Shown here: piece after piece, positions 1-7,635 of the stretch
Numbering within the stretch: the stretch's first letter is position 1
Layout: each line of letters opens with the position of its first letter
DNA from: a virus
DNA length: 57,747 nucleotides
Strand: one strand, 5' to 3'
IMG/VR virus record: IMGVR_UViG_3300044646_000955
Span: 1 to 57,747 of that record
The notes under the pieces: model-generated
The model's input: the letters and a program-made list of their open reading frames with translations, nothing else
Databases searched by the model: none
What the model was told of the DNA's origin: nothing
Position numbers and translations under genes: made by a program

Positions 1-970
1 CGGGCGTAGACGCCCCGTTCCCTGTGAGCGCAGGGAGCGCCAGGAACTTCGTCCCTTCCGTCCCGAGGATGTCAAGGGCGGCCGAGTCGGGCGTCGAGGC
101 GTAGGAGCCCGAGACCCCGGGCAGGAATAGCGCGGTGGTTCCGTCAACGATCCGGGTTGTCAATCCCGTCAACGACACGGAGAGTTGCGACGCCGACTGA
201 TCGGTGAAGACCGTGGTGCCGATGGGCAGCGTCGCAACGTTGGCGTCGAAGACCGGCGTGCCAGCGATGCCGTTGAGGATCCGAAGGCGGTAGAGGTCGT
301 GGCGGAGCGCGTTGCTGACGTTCTGTCCGCCGATCTCCATGAAAGCCGTGCCAGCGAAGATGTTGCTCCCCGCTGCGACCGTTACGGTCGCCCCTAGGGG
401 CGTCCAGGTCGTCGGGATGGACGGCGAATCGGGGGCAGTGAAGAAGGACGTCACCCCGGTAGCGGCGACTCGCGTGACTCGGATCCATCCCGCCGACCCG
501 TCCACGAACGGGACCGATACCGTCGAGGAGCCCGAGAAGGAGTTCGACCCCGTTGACGACATGACGAAGGTAACAACGCCCGTCGAGGCGAGAGCCACGC
601 CATAGGAGAGATTCGCCGTCGCCCAGCGACCGAAGAACGTGCCGGTCAGGGTCGGCGTCCAGTCCGGGCACCGGGCCCGGATCTGGAACTCGACGTCCCC
701 GGTCACTCGCAACGGGGGAGCGTCCGCAACGAGCGCCCGATGACCGGACAGTCCATTGAACGTGATGAACCGCTCGGCCTCAACGCCGAGCAGGCTCATG
801 GAGTCGGCATAGGGGACGCTGACGTAGTTACCGGCCGAGCCCGGCAGGTACACGGCGTTGCCGTCGTCGGCGTTGACCAGCTTTGGGGCGTTGGTGTTCG
901 GCCCGAGGGACGAACCGTAGCGGGCGTTGAGCGCCGCTCCACCGGCCCCGAGATTCTCGGCGAACGACAC
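1..970 (-). CDS. LamG-repeat giant tail protein, N-terminal part (runs off left edge)
   Basis: The frame is open from GTG at 970 to base 1, about 323 residues. The GTG follows a GGAGGGG ribosome-binding site at 6 nt, and an in-frame TAG lies just upstream, so the start is firm. The product begins VSFAENLGAGGAALNARYGS and then has concanavalin/LamG-like beta-sandwich repeats. Signature phrases (GNYVSVPYADS, CPDWTP, LRILNGIAGTPVFDA) recur in the gene at the other window edge. Both halves are almost certainly one roughly 2000-residue structural protein; LamG-like folds in phage tails usually bind glycans on the host surface. The two edges do not join in frame: one base (modulo 3) is missing, and comparison with internal repeats suggests a few tens of bases are absent. 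The downstream genes on the same strand continue from 52.8 kb. Confidence 0.85.
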   Translation of the reverse strand, partial: MSFAENLGAGGAALNARYGSSLGPNTNAPKLVNADDGNAVYLPGSAGNYVSVPYADSMSLLGVEAERFITFNGLSGHRALVADAPPLRVTGDVEFQIRARCPDWTPTLTGTFFGRWATANLSYGVALASTGVVTFVMSSTGSNSFSGSSTVSVPFVDGSAGWIRVTRVAATGVTSFFTAPDSPSIPTTWTPLGATVTVAAGSNIFAGTAFMEIGGQNVSNALRHDLYRLRILNGIAGTPVFDANVATLPIGTTVFTDQSASQLSVSLTGLTTRIVDGTTALFLPGVSGSYASTPDSAALDILGTEGTKFLALPALTGNGASTP

Positions 971-1038
971 GCTCTACCCCTCCGGCGGCGGTGGCGGGCA
1001 AGGTCTAAGGGGCAGGGCGAGCCCTAGCCCGAGTCCCA

Positions 1039-1851
1039 TCATCCCGCCCCGGCGGAGCCGCAACCTAGGGAGATCTCAGCCCCGATGGTGACACAATCCC
1101 ACCCGAGCGCGTAGTCTCGCTGCGCCACGATCGAGACATCGTTGAGGGCGAGGTCGACGGCGTTCTCCCGCGTGTCGATATCACCGCGATACATCACGAG
1201 CGGTCCGGTGCCGAAGATGGCAGCCGTGTCGCCCTGCACCGCCTGGAGGGCGTCGTAGCCTCCACCGGCCACCACCGGCGTGCCGAGGAGCGTTCGCAAC
1301 ACTCCGCCGTCAGGGCGGAGGTAGAGTCCGAGCGCCGTAGCGGCGAGGCGACTCATGTGAATGACGCCCTGCGACCCGTACTGCTCGGCAAGCGCCTGCT
1401 CCATCCACCCGAGCCCAACCCAGCCCGGGACGGACGTGAGGGACGTGGGCACGGGAGTTGCGGCGACGAACCGGGACCAGAGCACGGACTCGACCGCAGC
1501 CTGCTCCCCGTTCGTGAGTCGAGCAACGGCGTTCGCCTCATGCTGCCTGACGGTCCGGCCAGGCAGCGCGTCGGTGTTGAAGGCGTAGACGGTGAAGGGC
1601 TCGAACTGGAAGAGGTTGCACTCCCGGTTTGACTCAAGGGGCCCTACCTCCGGGTCGATGCAAGGCCCGGAGGTCACGAGAGCATCACGACACGCCTCGG
1701 AGATCCACTCGATCCCTAGGCGCCAGTGCTCATCGGGCGCGAGGTCCACGCCCGTAGCGGTCCTCGGCTCCGCTACCGAGAACACGCCGAAGCGGTAGGG
1801 GACGACAGGGGGCGCCGCTACTTCATGCCACGCATTGAGGGACGTTCCCAT
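1039..1851 (-). CDS. Virion-associated protein of unknown function, downstream of capsid
   Basis: This 270-residue protein starts at ATG 1851 with an AGGAGGAAAG ribosome-binding site. It lies 42 bp after the major capsid gene and 68 bp before the LamG gene, in the structural operon. I see no transmembrane segment or catalytic motif. The sequence is rich in Val, Ala and Gly and contains RTVRQHEANAVARLTNGEQ in its first half. Position and style suggest a capsid-associated or neck protein, as often encoded right after the capsid gene in actinophages. I cannot assign a specific fold. Confidence 0.85.
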   Translation of the reverse strand: MGTSLNAWHEVAAPPVVPYRFGVFSVAEPRTATGVDLAPDEHWRLGIEWISEACRDALVTSGPCIDPEVGPLESNRECNLFQFEPFTVYAFNTDALPGRTVRQHEANAVARLTNGEQAAVESVLWSRFVAATPVPTSLTSVPGWVGLGWMEQALAEQYGSQGVIHMSRLAATALGLYLRPDGGVLRTLLGTPVVAGGGYDALQAVQGDTAAIFGTGPLVMYRGDIDTRENAVDLALNDVSIVAQRDYALGWDCVTIGAEISLGCGSAGAG

Positions 1852-1893
1852 GCTTTCCTCCTACCGCTCCGGGGTGTGTCTAACGGGGCCCGC

Positions 1894-3549
1894 TCACTCG
1901 GCGGGAGGGATCTCGCAGCACCCGGTGACGCCATCCACGGCGAAGTTCACCGTTACCTCACGAGCCGCCGGGCCAAGCTGAGCGACGAGGTACAACTGCT
2001 CGGTCCATGCGGCCGTGTAGTCGTTCGTGGCGTTGAGCACGGAGTCGCGCACAATGCCGAGGTCGATCACGCCGCCGTCGCCGCGCACGTAGCCGCCCGC
2101 CGGGTAGAGCAGGAAGTCCATCGCGGTAGGCCACGTGGTTCGCGGGCCCACCCCGAAGAGCGGCTGGTAGTCGTGGACGAACTGCGGCCGGATCTTCCGG
2201 GTCGCGAAGTGAGCGTCAACCTGGGCATCCGTCACGTTAGTGATGTCGGCCCCCTCGCGCATGGCGAAGTCCGCCCGGAGCAGCGCCCGGGTCCACAACG
2301 GGAAGATCGCCTCAAGGATCGTGCCGACGCCCATGCGGTACTGCGACCGGTAGTCCTCCACCTGGAGGTCGATCGCGTTGAGGATCGAGCCGACTGCCGA
2401 CGTGGGGTAGGCGCCGATGGTCACGCCGGTGGCCGAGCCCGAGATGTCCGAGATGATGGCGCCCGACATCCGGTGGAGGTGGGCATTCATCGTCAGGTCC
2501 AGGAACCGGACGGTGAGTTCCGGGAAGGACCGGTCGGTGAGGTTGCCGTTGGTCACGCAGAGGCCCTCGGCCACGAGCCGGTAGTCCGTGAAGCTCGGGC
2601 AGGGGATGCGGAGGCAGGGCTTCGACCCCTCCGGGTTCTCCGGATCGTGAGCGGCGATGTCGTCCGCCTCGGTCCACGTCCAGAGAGCGCCGCTTGCGTC
2701 GTTGATCCCGAGGAAGTCGGGCACGTTCACGCCGCCACGAGTCACCTGAATGGTCGGGAGGTCGATGAGACCGTCGGCAGCATCGACGCCGAAGAGGGAG
2801 TAGATGTTGTTCGACGGAGCGCACCAGCCGCCAGCGGCGACGAGGTTGCCCTGATGCCTCACCCGCTCGATCACGTCGAGGTTGTGAGCCACCTCTGCGC
2901 CGACCTTGCGGTCCTCGGCGTAGGGGATCTCGAACCGGGCGATCGGCACTCGGGGCAGCCGGTCGCGAAGGGCTCGCGCCTTGTCGTGCATGGCTCGGAC
3001 CACGGTCATCTTGTCGATGCGCTGACCGGTCGCAACGCCCGGCACGTCCGCAGCGGCGATGATGGTCAGTTCCGGGGAGGCGGCCGGGACGGCGGGCGGC
3101 GGAGCGTAGGACCGGACACCGCGAGCGGAGGGGCGGCGGGGGGCGGTCGGGGCCGCGGCGGTAACCGCAACCGGCGGAGCGGTGGTCACGGCAACGGACT
3201 CCTCCTGAGCCGCAGCGACGGCGACGGGCTCCTCGGTGATGGGCTCTGCGGCGGCGACGGGCTCTTCCTCGGTCGCCGGGGTCTCTTCCTCGGCGGGCGC
3301 CGCCGTGGTGGCTGCGCGAATCCGCTCGGCCAGCAGGGCGACCTGCTCGGCGGCGAGAGCGGCGGCTTCCTCGCGCGTGGCGATCTCGCCCTGCACGGTC
3401 TCGACGGCCTCGGCGATCTCGGTCATGAGCACGATGTCGGTCGAGCCCTCGTCGTGGAGACGATCGAACTCGGCGATGAGGGATTCAAGGGTGGACGCCA
3501 GTTCCTCGTCGGGAAGGGCGGTCAAGTCCTGCGGCACGCTGGTTTCCAT
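1894..3549 (-). CDS. Major capsid protein with N-terminal scaffold-like arm
   Basis: This 551-residue protein starts at ATG 3549, preceded by GAGGAGG. Residues 1-75 are acidic and helical (coiled-coil-like). Residues 80-150 are a low-complexity Ala/Pro/Glu linker. The folded remainder resembles HK97-fold major capsid proteins of actinophages, ending with a GGVIDLGIVRDSVLNATNDY-type segment and a beta-rich C terminus. The N-terminal arm is typical of capsid proteins that carry a fused delta/scaffold domain removed by the prohead protease (encoded at 5671-7563). Family identity rests on pattern recognition and position between protease and tail genes. No separate scaffold gene is visible, which supports the fused-scaffold reading. 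Confidence 0.88.
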   Translation of the reverse strand: METSVPQDLTALPDEELASTLESLIAEFDRLHDEGSTDIVLMTEIAEAVETVQGEIATREEAAALAAEQVALLAERIRAATTAAPAEEETPATEEEPVAAAEPITEEPVAVAAAQEESVAVTTAPPVAVTAAAPTAPRRPSARGVRSYAPPPAVPAASPELTIIAAADVPGVATGQRIDKMTVVRAMHDKARALRDRLPRVPIARFEIPYAEDRKVGAEVAHNLDVIERVRHQGNLVAAGGWCAPSNNIYSLFGVDAADGLIDLPTIQVTRGGVNVPDFLGINDASGALWTWTEADDIAAHDPENPEGSKPCLRIPCPSFTDYRLVAEGLCVTNGNLTDRSFPELTVRFLDLTMNAHLHRMSGAIISDISGSATGVTIGAYPTSAVGSILNAIDLQVEDYRSQYRMGVGTILEAIFPLWTRALLRADFAMREGADITNVTDAQVDAHFATRKIRPQFVHDYQPLFGVGPRTTWPTAMDFLLYPAGGYVRGDGGVIDLGIVRDSVLNATNDYTAAWTEQLYLVAQLGPAAREVTVNFAVDGVTGCCEIPPAE

Positions 3550-3652
3550 GCCGGGCCTCCTCTTGTTAGAGTCTGAGTGGGGGAAGTGCTGAGCGAGGCC
3601 CGCACGGCTTGGATGCGGCGCTAGGCAGCCGCGAGTGGGACGGTAACACGTC

Positions 3653-3814
3653 CTACGCGTTGGAGCGAACTTCTCCGCTCACGCGCTCGGCGTAGGTCCT
3701 TGCGTTCACAAGAGACGTAAAGGCCCGGCCGGTGAACACGCCGTCCTTCCACACCTCAAAGGGCATCAGGCCGATGCCCTGCGCCTTCCGGTTCTTGCCG
3801 CAACCGCAACCCAT
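3653..3814 (-). CDS. Small protein MGCGCGKNRK, unknown
   Basis: This 53-residue ORF starts at ATG 3814 and stops at TAG 3655-3653, about 100 bp upstream of the major capsid gene. It begins MGCGCGKNRKAQGIG and continues LMPFEVWKDGVFTGRAFTSL. The CGCG motif could bind metal, but one pair of cysteines is not enough to claim a zinc finger. The ribosome-binding site is weak. It follows the hairpin at 3857-3896 and the strong promoter at 3953-3981, so it would be the first gene of a capsid transcript if the hairpin is read through. Confidence 0.6.
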   Translation of the reverse strand: MGCGCGKNRKAQGIGLMPFEVWKDGVFTGRAFTSLVNARTYAERVSGEVRSNA

Positions 3815-3856
3815 GAGCGAAGCCTAGCCTGCCGTCTCACCTCGGGCCCACAAAGG

Positions 3857-3896
3857 GAGATCCCCGCCCTAAGCCTTTGCTCGGGGCGGGGATCTC
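3857..3896 (-). terminator. 13-bp GC-rich hairpin (terminator or attenuator)
   Basis: A perfect 13-bp inverted repeat (GAGATCCCCGCCC at 3857-3869, complement at 3884-3896) has a 14-nt loop. It sits between the strong minus promoter at 3953-3981 and the capsid gene group. The U-tract on the minus strand is short (CCCTTTG). It could terminate a short leader transcript or act as an attenuator. Confidence 0.6.
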
Positions 3897-3945
3897 GGGG
3901 GGCTAGCAGCGGGGCACTTCTTTGGGGCTAGCAGCGCACTTCTTC
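3897..3945. repeat. Direct repeat in promoter-proximal leader
   Basis: Two imperfect copies of GGGGCTAGCAGCG followed by GCACTTCTT lie at about 3897-3919 and 3925-3945, with a few extra bases in the first copy. On the minus strand they fall in the untranslated leader just downstream of the 3953-3981 promoter and before the 3857-3896 hairpin. They could be protein-binding sites or structured RNA. Confidence 0.6.
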
Positions 3946-3952
3946 GCTTCTG

Positions 3953-3981
3953 ATAGTAGTGGACCTAGGGCGTCGTGTCAA
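3953..3981 (-). promoter_or_regulatory. Strong sigma70-like promoter upstream of capsid genes
   Basis: On the minus strand TTGACA (3981-3976) is followed after exactly 17 nt by TACTAT (3958-3953), close to consensus. It lacks the GTTCCGG spacer of the repeated cassette promoters, so it is a different class. It points toward the capsid gene group and may be the late promoter. Confidence 0.65.
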
Positions 3982-3990
3982 CTCCTGTCG

Positions 3991-4221
3991 CTAGAACCAC
4001 CCCTCGTCGGACCGGTCGTCCTCCATGCGGGGGCCGAGATCCGCCACGAACTCCTCCCGGAGCACGTCGCCGATCGCCTCTTCGAGATTCCCCGGCAGCG
4101 ACTCTCCGGCGAATCCCACGGCACGCCACGAGCGGCGTCCCTCCCCGATGCGGACGACAACGCCCATCGGGCGCCCGGCGTTGTCCCGGACCTCGATCAT
4201 CTCGGCGGTGTTCGTGCTCAT
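3991..4221 (-). CDS. Small leaderless protein, unknown (76 aa)
   Basis: ATG 4221 lies 6 nt after a TATACT -10 box, so the transcript is predicted to be leaderless. The product begins MSTNTAEMIEVRDNAGRPMG and ends acidic (RMEDDRSDEGWF). The middle (GEGRRSWRAVGFAGES) looks like a small beta-rich domain. No family recognised. The N terminus is the cassette type shared with about 20 small genes in this window. Confidence 0.75.
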   Translation of the reverse strand: MSTNTAEMIEVRDNAGRPMGVVVRIGEGRRSWRAVGFAGESLPGNLEEAIGDVLREEFVADLGPRMEDDRSDEGWF

Positions 4222-4227
4222 GTCTCT

Positions 4228-4255
4228 AGTATACACGATCCCGGAACGGGGTCAA
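4228..4255 (-). promoter_or_regulatory. Cassette promoter (class 1) for gene at 4221
   Basis: TTGACC (4255-4250), 16-nt spacer containing GTTCCGGGATCGTG, TATACT (4233-4228). The ATG follows at 6 nt, leaving no room for a ribosome-binding site. Confidence 0.8.
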
Positions 4256-4272
4256 CCCTGGAGGTGAAGTTT

Positions 4273-4539
4273 CTACGGAGAGCCGTGCGCGCTGCCGTAG
4301 GCGGGAGTGAGGACCCCCATCCATCCCGACGGGTGCTCTCGCAGTTCTAACTCCTGGTCAAGCTCCCACGCTGCTTCGACCAGGCAGGCCGCCACCTCGT
4401 CAATCTCGCTTGCCTGAAAGGGTTCGCCGTAGCTCAAGGAGACTCGCCCGGTCCCGTCGATCGCCTCCCGGATGGCGCGCCGGGCGTAGGCGCGTCGGGC
4501 GCCGTCGTTCGCGAACAGCCAGAGGGGGTTAGGCGCCAC
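4273..4539 (-). CDS. Small protein of the RHH operon, unknown
   Basis: The frame is open from 4563. GTG 4539 (VAPNPLWLFANDG) is preferred because GGGAG lies about 10 nt upstream and the overlap with the ribbon-helix-helix gene is then only 11 bp. The 88-residue product contains RRAYARRAIREAIDGTGRVSL and ends WMGVLTPAYGSAHGSP. It is the last gene of the three-gene set 4948-4682, 4672-4529, 4539-4273. Function unknown; partnership with a small DNA-binding protein would fit a regulator pair, but that is inference. Confidence 0.65.
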   Translation of the reverse strand: MAPNPLWLFANDGARRAYARRAIREAIDGTGRVSLSYGEPFQASEIDEVAACLVEAAWELDQELELREHPSGWMGVLTPAYGSAHGSP

Positions 4540-4672
4540 GGCCGAGGAACTCCCTAAGCGCACGCTCGATGAGCTTGCTCTTGCTAAGGCCCCGTTCCTC
4601 GGCTTCCTCGTTGAGCCGCTTGGCTAGGTCGTGGGGGAGGCGCGCCTGCACGGCAATCCGGTCGCGTTGCAT
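4529..4672 (-). CDS. Ribbon-helix-helix DNA-binding protein
   Basis: This 47-residue ORF was found by reading the minus strand (ATG 4672, TAA 4531-4529). It begins MQRDRIAVQARLPHDLAKRL and continues with NEEAEERGLSKSKLIERALREF. That is the classic beta-strand/helix/helix pattern of CopG/Arc-type repressors: a basic strand, then two amphipathic helices separated by GLSKSKL. It lies 9 bp after the upstream gene and overlaps the next by 11 bp. Likely a dimeric transcription regulator; the target may be the repeated cassette promoters, but nothing in the sequence proves it. Confidence 0.75.
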   Translation of the reverse strand: MQRDRIAVQARLPHDLAKRLNEEAEERGLSKSKLIERALREFLGRGA

Positions 4673-4681
4673 CGCCCGATC

Positions 4682-4948
4682 CTAGGCGCCGAGGGCGCGA
4701 AGGTGGCCGAGCGTGAGCAACTCGGCGTGAAGCTCTTCGATGGTCTCGGCGACTTCCCAGACCATGCGGTCGGCTCGCTCGCCCTCGTAGGCGTTGCCGA
4801 AGGTCTCGGCAACCTCGCGGATCCTGCGGTACATCTCGATCTCCTTCTCCGCCGACTCGATCTGGCGGAGGATCGCCTGTGTGCGGATCGCCTCAAGGCG
4901 TCCCGCCTGCCGCCGGTTCATCTCTCGGATGTAGGTCTTTGCGCTCAT
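4682..4948 (-). CDS. Leaderless helical protein, unknown (88 aa)
   Basis: ATG 4948 lies 6 nt after TATACT. The product (MSAKTYIREMNRRQAGRLEA...) is almost entirely charged helix with heptad spacing (AILRQIESAEKEIEMYRRIREVAE), so a coiled coil is likely. It heads an apparent operon with the ribbon-helix-helix gene. No family recognised. Confidence 0.75.
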   Translation of the reverse strand: MSAKTYIREMNRRQAGRLEAIRTQAILRQIESAEKEIEMYRRIREVAETFGNAYEGERADRMVWEVAETIEELHAELLTLGHLRALGA

Positions 4949-4954
4949 GTCCCT

Positions 4955-4982
4955 AGTATACACGATCCCGGCACGACGTCAA
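4955..4982 (-). promoter_or_regulatory. Cassette promoter (class 1) for gene at 4948
   Basis: TTGACG (4982-4977), 16-nt spacer with GTGCCGGGATCGTG, TATACT (4960-4955), ATG 6 nt downstream. Confidence 0.8.
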
Positions 4983-5048
4983 GCCGGAGGGCGGGAGTCG
5001 TCCCCGAAGAAACTTTTCCGGATTTTCCGGATTTTTCTTGTTCTGGGG

Positions 5049-5076
5049 TTGACGGCGTTTCGGGTTCATGTATACT
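5049..5076 (+). promoter_or_regulatory. Cassette promoter (class 1) for gene at 5084
   Basis: TTGACG (5049-5054), spacer with GTTTCGGGTTCATG, TATACT (5071-5076), ATG at 5084. An A/T-rich tract with GAAACTTTTC and repeated CCGGATTTT lies directly upstream (about 5007-5045) and could act as an UP element. Confidence 0.82.
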
Positions 5077-5083
5077 TACCTAC

Positions 5084-5413
5084 ATGAGCACGAACGCCAC
5101 CAACACCAACACCACCGCCGCCGCCGCCTTCGCCGCCTTCCTCGGCGCCGAGGCGCAGGGCTTCCTGACGTTCGTCGACAAGAACGGGATCTTCTTCGAG
5201 AAGGACGCCATCGTGGTGGAGTGCATCGAGCACCTCGGGGCGAAGTTCGAGGTGTGGGCCGGGTGGGAGGAGGAGGGTCAGGAGACCTTCGCAGTGGTGA
5301 TCTGCCACACCTTCGAGGGGTGGGACATCGAGGAGGAAACGGTGTGGTGGGAGGAGGAGACCACCAACCTCGCCACGGAGGCGGACTTCAAGATGTTCTT
5401 CCGGCAGGTCTGA
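5084..5413 (+). CDS. Leaderless acidic protein, unknown (109 aa)
   Basis: ATG 5084 is 8 nt after TATACT, so the message is predicted to be leaderless. The N terminus MSTNATNTNTTAAAAFAAFL is followed by a compact, very acidic, Trp-rich domain (WAGWEEEGQETFAVVI, WDIEEETVWWEEETTN). The negative charge and size recall DNA mimics, but no specific family is recognised. A second gene follows at 60 bp after a strong hairpin. Confidence 0.78.
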   Translation: MSTNATNTNTTAAAAFAAFLGAEAQGFLTFVDKNGIFFEKDAIVVECIEHLGAKFEVWAGWEEEGQETFAVVICHTFEGWDIEEETVWWEEETTNLATEADFKMFFRQV

Positions 5414-5420
5414 GGGACCC

Positions 5421-5450
5421 CGCCCGGGAGGGCGCAAGCCCTCCCGGGCG
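5421..5450 (+). terminator. 12-bp hairpin between two small genes
   Basis: CGCCCGGGAGGG (5421-5432) pairs perfectly with 5439-5450 around a 6-nt loop. No U-tract follows, so partial termination or mRNA stabilisation ahead of the 5473 gene is more likely than full termination. Confidence 0.6.
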
Positions 5451-5472
5451 ACAACAGGACAAGGAGAGAGCG

Positions 5473-5637
5473 ATGACCAACGGCGGCAACGGCGGCAACA
5501 AGGACCGCAAGGCGAAGATCCTCGCCGAGCGGATGGGCAACGGGGAATGCACGTTCTGCGGGCCCCGGGTCGGGTGCAACGGCAACCGCAACGGCGTTCG
5601 GAAGCCCCGCCACCCGAAGACGAAGGCGAAGAAGTAG
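5473..5637 (+). CDS. Small basic Cys-containing protein (54 aa)
   Basis: ATG 5473 has an AAGGAGAG ribosome-binding site, unlike its leaderless neighbour. The product is glycine- and lysine-rich with one CTFCGPRVGC motif at residues 26-35, and ends KPRHPKTKAKK. It could be a small zinc- or nucleic-acid-binding protein; three cysteines are too few to be confident. Confidence 0.65.
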   Translation: MTNGGNGGNKDRKAKILAERMGNGECTFCGPRVGCNGNRNGVRKPRHPKTKAKK

Positions 5638-5638
5638 C

Positions 5639-5668
5639 GAATCGGCCCGGGGCTCCCCGGGCCGATTC
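5639..5668. terminator. Bidirectional terminator
   Basis: GAATCGGCCCGGGG (5639-5652) pairs perfectly with 5655-5668 across a 2-nt apex. It sits between the + gene ending at 5637 and the - protease gene ending at 5671. Confidence 0.75.
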
Positions 5669-5670
5669 TC

Positions 5671-7563
5671 TTATCGGGCGAGGGCGGCAGCCACGCGAGA
5701 GGCGAGAGCCGCCCGCCGTTGCGCGTGACTCCGGCCGATCGTCGCCGCGATCCGCTCAACGGCGCGACTCAGGCCCGGATCAGAAGCCGGGCCCGGAACG
5801 GCTACCTCCGCAGAGACGGAGCGCTCTACCGGCAGCGAGGCAACGACCGAGGCGACGAGCCCGTCGCGCATGCCGACTCGCAGCTTGCCGAACCCCGGGA
5901 CGTTGACGGCGAGCACGGCGACCAGTTCAAGGCTCGCACCGATCCGCCGCCAGTCGCCGCTAACGTCGGACGCCATGAGCGCCCGGATGCGCTCGGGGGC
6001 GACGTCCGGCCGAAGGGCTCCGGCGATCCAGATTCCGTGCTCGTCTTCTCCGGCGCGAACATCCACGACGGCGGCGCCCGTGTGGTCGTAGTGCGCCGCC
6101 GCGCTCGAAGCGGAGTCGGCGATGGGGGCGTGCCCGGTGTCCATCGTGACCTGACCGACCGCGACTCGACTGGAGTCGCTGCACACGAGTTCGCCCGTAT
6201 GGAAGTGGGCGTAGTTCGACGCGCTCGCGGGAGGGGTCACGCAGGTCTCGGAGAACCCGATGTGACAGGTCGTCCAGGTGGCGACGTGCCCGAAGACCCT
6301 TCCCTCGTCGGTGATCGTGATGGGGGTGGGGCCCGACAACTCCGGATTGCCGAACCAGTCGGAGGGCGGCAGGAGAGGCGCCTTGACCGGGTGGAGGGAG
6401 GCGACGATGGAGCCCTGCTCCCGTCGTGCCGTCATCTGGCGCTGGACCTTCTCCGCCCACGTCCGGCCGGGGTCGCCGCCCCAGAGGGCCCATGCGATCC
6501 GGCCCGCCGAGGGGAACCCGTCCTCGCCGGGGCTCCAGCCGACCCCTTGCTTGTCCACCTCGTGGCGCGCGAAGTACGACGCCATGCGGGTGATCGTGCT
6601 CGGCGAGAGGTTGCGCCCGTTGGCGATGTCGCGCGCTCGAGCGACGCCGACAGCGGTGCCGCCGCGTCCGTGCTCTTCGCGCCAGCGCAGGCCGCGCTCC
6701 GCCTCGGCCCTCGCCCCGGCGGGAGGGGAGAAGTCGATGTCATCGAGAGACCGGAACGTCCACACGATTCCGCCGGTCGCCTTGCGCTCGACGGCGAGGG
6801 CGGCAGCAACGACGGCGAGCCCCTCAATGTACGCCTCAGCGAAGGCGGGGAAGGGGACGACCGTAGCGCCCATCACCCGAGCGAACGTGACCTTGATCCG
6901 CTGGTAGTCCGCCGACATGCGGATAGACCCGTCCTCGTCAATCTCCGGGTCGGAGTCGTCCGCGTCGGGCCCGATGCCGTCGGCGGGGAGGATGATGTCG
7001 TAGAGCAGCATGTCAAGGTCCGCGCTGATGCCCCGTAGCGCGCCGTCTCGGATCAACTGCTGGAGGCGCAGCACCTCTTCGTCCTCAGATGCGACGAACG
7101 TCCCCCACGCGTGAATCTGTCGCCCCATGCGCTCGATGCGGGTAATGTTGCCCACAAGGATCGCGTCAGTGTGCCCGTCCGTCGTGCGGTCGGTAGCCAT
7201 GAGCGGGAGGGGCAGGGTCCGCCACGTGAGGGCTCCCTCCTCAATCCACCGCCCGTCGCCCGTCCAGATCCCTTCCACGATGACCAGCGCGTGGAAGTCC
7301 TCGGGGCCCATCGGCTCTACCCCGGGCGGCTCCTCAACCTCCGCAACGGGGAGGCCCGTGACGTCGTCGAGCCCATCGCCGTCCAGGTCGGCAAGCTGAG
7401 TGCCGGGGAGGGGATCTGGAAGCGACTCGTCCATCACGGTCATGCGGATCACGGTGGTGGCTCCTATCTGGCGTTCAAGGGCGGCGCAGTAGCCCTCCGG
7501 GCTCGCCTTGTCCTGATTGCTTGCCACGCAATCGGCGAAGTCTCGGTAGGGGCCAAGGGGCAC
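5671..7563 (-). CDS. Multidomain capsid maturation protease
   Basis: This 630-residue protein lies between the MuF-like and capsid genes, the usual site for the prohead protease. Residues about 85-255 resemble a head-maturation-protease domain (ADLDMLLYD; later VTFARVMGATVVPFPAFAEA). Residues about 270-385 match a domain often fused to such proteases (GLRWREEHGRGGTAVGVARA, then PSAGRIAWALWGGDPG). Residues 385-630 form a third domain with THIGFSETC-like and DTGHAPIADS segments, also seen in actinophage capsid proteases. The catalytic residues cannot be fixed by eye. It would process the N-terminal arm of the capsid protein. Start chosen as GTG 7563; its ribosome-binding site is weak. Confidence 0.75.
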   Translation of the reverse strand: MPLGPYRDFADCVASNQDKASPEGYCAALERQIGATTVIRMTVMDESLPDPLPGTQLADLDGDGLDDVTGLPVAEVEEPPGVEPMGPEDFHALVIVEGIWTGDGRWIEEGALTWRTLPLPLMATDRTTDGHTDAILVGNITRIERMGRQIHAWGTFVASEDEEVLRLQQLIRDGALRGISADLDMLLYDIILPADGIGPDADDSDPEIDEDGSIRMSADYQRIKVTFARVMGATVVPFPAFAEAYIEGLAVVAAALAVERKATGGIVWTFRSLDDIDFSPPAGARAEAERGLRWREEHGRGGTAVGVARARDIANGRNLSPSTITRMASYFARHEVDKQGVGWSPGEDGFPSAGRIAWALWGGDPGRTWAEKVQRQMTARREQGSIVASLHPVKAPLLPPSDWFGNPELSGPTPITITDEGRVFGHVATWTTCHIGFSETCVTPPASASNYAHFHTGELVCSDSSRVAVGQVTMDTGHAPIADSASSAAAHYDHTGAAVVDVRAGEDEHGIWIAGALRPDVAPERIRALMASDVSGDWRRIGASLELVAVLAVNVPGFGKLRVGMRDGLVASVVASLPVERSVSAEVAVPGPASDPGLSRAVERIAATIGRSHAQRRAALASRVAAALAR

Positions 7564-7615
7564 GCCGGAACGCTAGCACCCTGCCTAAGTCCCTGCCGCA
7601 AAGTGGGAGGAGGTA

Positions 7616-7635
7616 AAGCCTAAGCGCTTAGGCTT
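7616..7635 (-). terminator. Perfect 20-nt palindrome after small leader gene
   Basis: AAGCCTAAGCGCTTAGGCTT is a perfect palindrome that overlaps the stop codon of the 24-residue ORF. It is followed on the minus strand by TACCTCC, so the U-tract is poor. It likely ends the 7804 transcript or holds its 3' end. Confidence 0.6.

Noticed and set aside
1726-3576. 616-codon + strand ORF opposite the capsid gene
   Set aside because: It is antisense to the major capsid gene, with Arg/Gly/His-rich composition typical of a GC-rich shadow frame. The minus frame has a ribosome-binding site and a recognisable capsid protein.
5719-7038. 439-codon + strand ORF opposite the protease gene
   Set aside because: It lies antisense to a recognisable multidomain protease. 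Its composition is Arg/Gly/Asp-rich, without domain signals.
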